A DNA stretch of 42,101 nt from Bacillota bacterium (GTDB taxonomy: Bacteria; Bacillota; Clostridia; Oscillospirales; Ruminococcaceae): NCBI GenBank assembly GCA_029572815.1, contig JAKPUQ010000182.1, positions 1 through 42,101 of the forward strand. Reading direction: 5' to 3'. Of this stretch, positions 41,723 to 42,101 are shown in pieces (the stretch's first letter is position 1; each line of letters begins with the position of its first letter). Below the pieces are notes generated by a model. It was given only the letters and a program-made list of their open reading frames with translations. It was not told the DNA's origin and did no database searches. A program made the translations under genes and the position numbers.

Positions 41723-41975
41723 CCACATTGCTCTGTTGAAATCCATTCACCAGACTGGACGAATGTTGGCTGTTGATACCGAGCAGAAGCACTACAAGGG
41801 TATCGGCTTTCACGATACCCTTATTGCAAAGGATGTCACGTTTTGGGACACCCTTTGATTATTGAGACGCCGTCACGTTTTATTGCTTCGTCTACTGACC
41901 GAACGAATCATTCACACCCGCCCCGAATCAGGGCGAGTGCAGTACGGTGAACGCGGCGGTGCTGTTGACAAACCA
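41723..41975. other. Intergenic region with several hairpins
   Basis: No gene is supported. AAGGGTATCG (41796-41805) pairs with CGATACCCTT (41813-41822). A second stem with one mismatch is formed by AAAGGATGTC and GACACCCTTT just after it. GTCACGTTTT occurs twice (about 41834 and 41870). This may hold the left end of the IS1182-like element, but its terminal repeat cannot be fixed with only one end visible. Confidence 0.4.
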
Positions 41976-42004
41976 TCGACAATCGCAAGGAAATATGGTA
42001 TAAT
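41976..42004 (+). promoter_or_regulatory. Promoter of the transposase gene
   Basis: TCGACA (41976-41981) and TATAAT (41999-42004) are 17 bp apart, with TGG before the -10. A TTGACA at 41965-41970 is too far away (28 bp) to be the -35. Confidence 0.6.
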
Positions 42005-42032
42005 AATATCATAGAAAGCGAGGTCGAGAGCA

Positions 42033-42101
42033 ATGTTAAAAAGATCTGAACCGCGGCAAATGAAGATGGCATTTGTAACACTGGATGAGCTTATGCCGGA
42101 A
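42033..42101 (+). CDS. IS1182-like transposase, 5' fragment
   Basis: ATG at 42033 follows GAGGTCGAG and opens a frame that runs off the window after 23 codons (MLKRSEPRQMKMAFVTLDEL, then MPE). The pattern M-L-K-x-x-x-P-R-Q-x-x-x-x-F-V-T-L-D-E-L-x-P matches the start of IS1182/DDE transposases with an N-terminal DUF772 domain. Only the beginning is visible, so intactness cannot be judged. Confidence 0.6.
   Translation, partial: MLKRSEPRQMKMAFVTLDELMPE

Larger units (their letters stand above)
39572..42101. mobile_element. Left end of an integrated element (genomic island or ICE) at ssrA
   Basis: Integrase, excisionase-like HTH protein and a DUF6809-like gene, all on the minus strand, follow the ssrA 3' end in the order usual for integrative elements. 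An IS1182-like transposase starts at the right edge. The element continues beyond the window, so its type and cargo are unknown. Confidence 0.7.

Noticed and set aside
41965..42004. TTGACA at 41965 as -35 of the transposase promoter
   Set aside because: 28 bp from the -10; TCGACA at 41976 with 17 bp is the better fit.
39572..42101. Second copy of the ssrA 3' end (attR) inside the window
   Set aside because: I scanned for the T-arm/acceptor sequence after 39571 and found no match; the element must extend beyond the edge.

Overview
The window looks like a chromosomal segment of a low-to-mid GC Firmicute, most likely a Ruminococcus-type member of the Oscillospiraceae. This is inferred from strong Shine-Dalgarno sites (AGGAGG-like), canonical sigma-A promoters (TTGACA-17-TATAAT), a Firmicutes-style type VII secretion (T7SS) locus with toxin/immunity cassettes, and a DUF6809-like gene in the integrated element. 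The species cannot be fixed from sequence reading alone.

Layout. (1) 230-6983, minus strand: an operon of a two-domain FtsX permease, its ABC ATPase, a C45/Ntn-hydrolase-like lipoprotein, an OmpR-type response regulator and a sensor kinase. The regulator carries an apparent one-base frameshift in a run of six Cs. (2) 7028-8380, plus strand: a single lipoprotein gene with its own promoter and terminator. It is followed by a palindrome-rich, MITE-like repeat at 8414-8606. (3) 8657-33731, minus strand: a ~25 kb variant T7SS locus, read from right to left. It begins with a coiled-coil partner protein and three effectors that share one ~120-residue N-terminal domain but have unrelated C-termini, each followed by a candidate immunity gene. 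Next come a 130-aa protein, a TPR protein, three degenerate WXG100-like proteins, a 460-aa repeat protein, an EssC ATPase split into two genes, a true WXG100 protein and a 58-aa ORF. It ends with a membrane Ser/Thr kinase of EssB-like topology but with an apparently intact active site, a small two-TM protein and a 2194-residue Ig-like surface protein. (4) 33948-39021, plus strand: a tightly overlapping five-gene lipid operon (PlsC-like acyltransferase, acyl-CoA/acyl-AMP ligase, radical SAM enzyme, CDP-alcohol phosphatidyltransferase, permuted papain-like protein). (5) 39127-39626: the tmRNA gene (ssrA) with promoter and terminator. (6) 39572 to the right edge: the start of an integrated mobile element using the ssrA 3' end as target, with a tyrosine integrase, an excisionase-like HTH protein, a DUF6809-like gene and the first 23 codons of an IS1182-like transposase.

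How it works together. The main system is region 3. The EssC pair supplies the motor ATPase domains, and a YukD/EsaB-like beta-grasp domain appears fused to the first half. The kinase-TM-extracytoplasmic protein has the layout of EssB/YukC. The WXG proteins and the coiled-coil protein are probable co-secreted partners, and the three modular proteins are probable effectors. EsaA and EssA were not recognised; the giant Ig-like protein and the two-TM protein occupy the places where functional equivalents might be sought. Region 1 resembles a sense-and-pump module against an amide-containing antimicrobial, and region 4 looks like a pathway for an unusual membrane lipid; both readings are inference.
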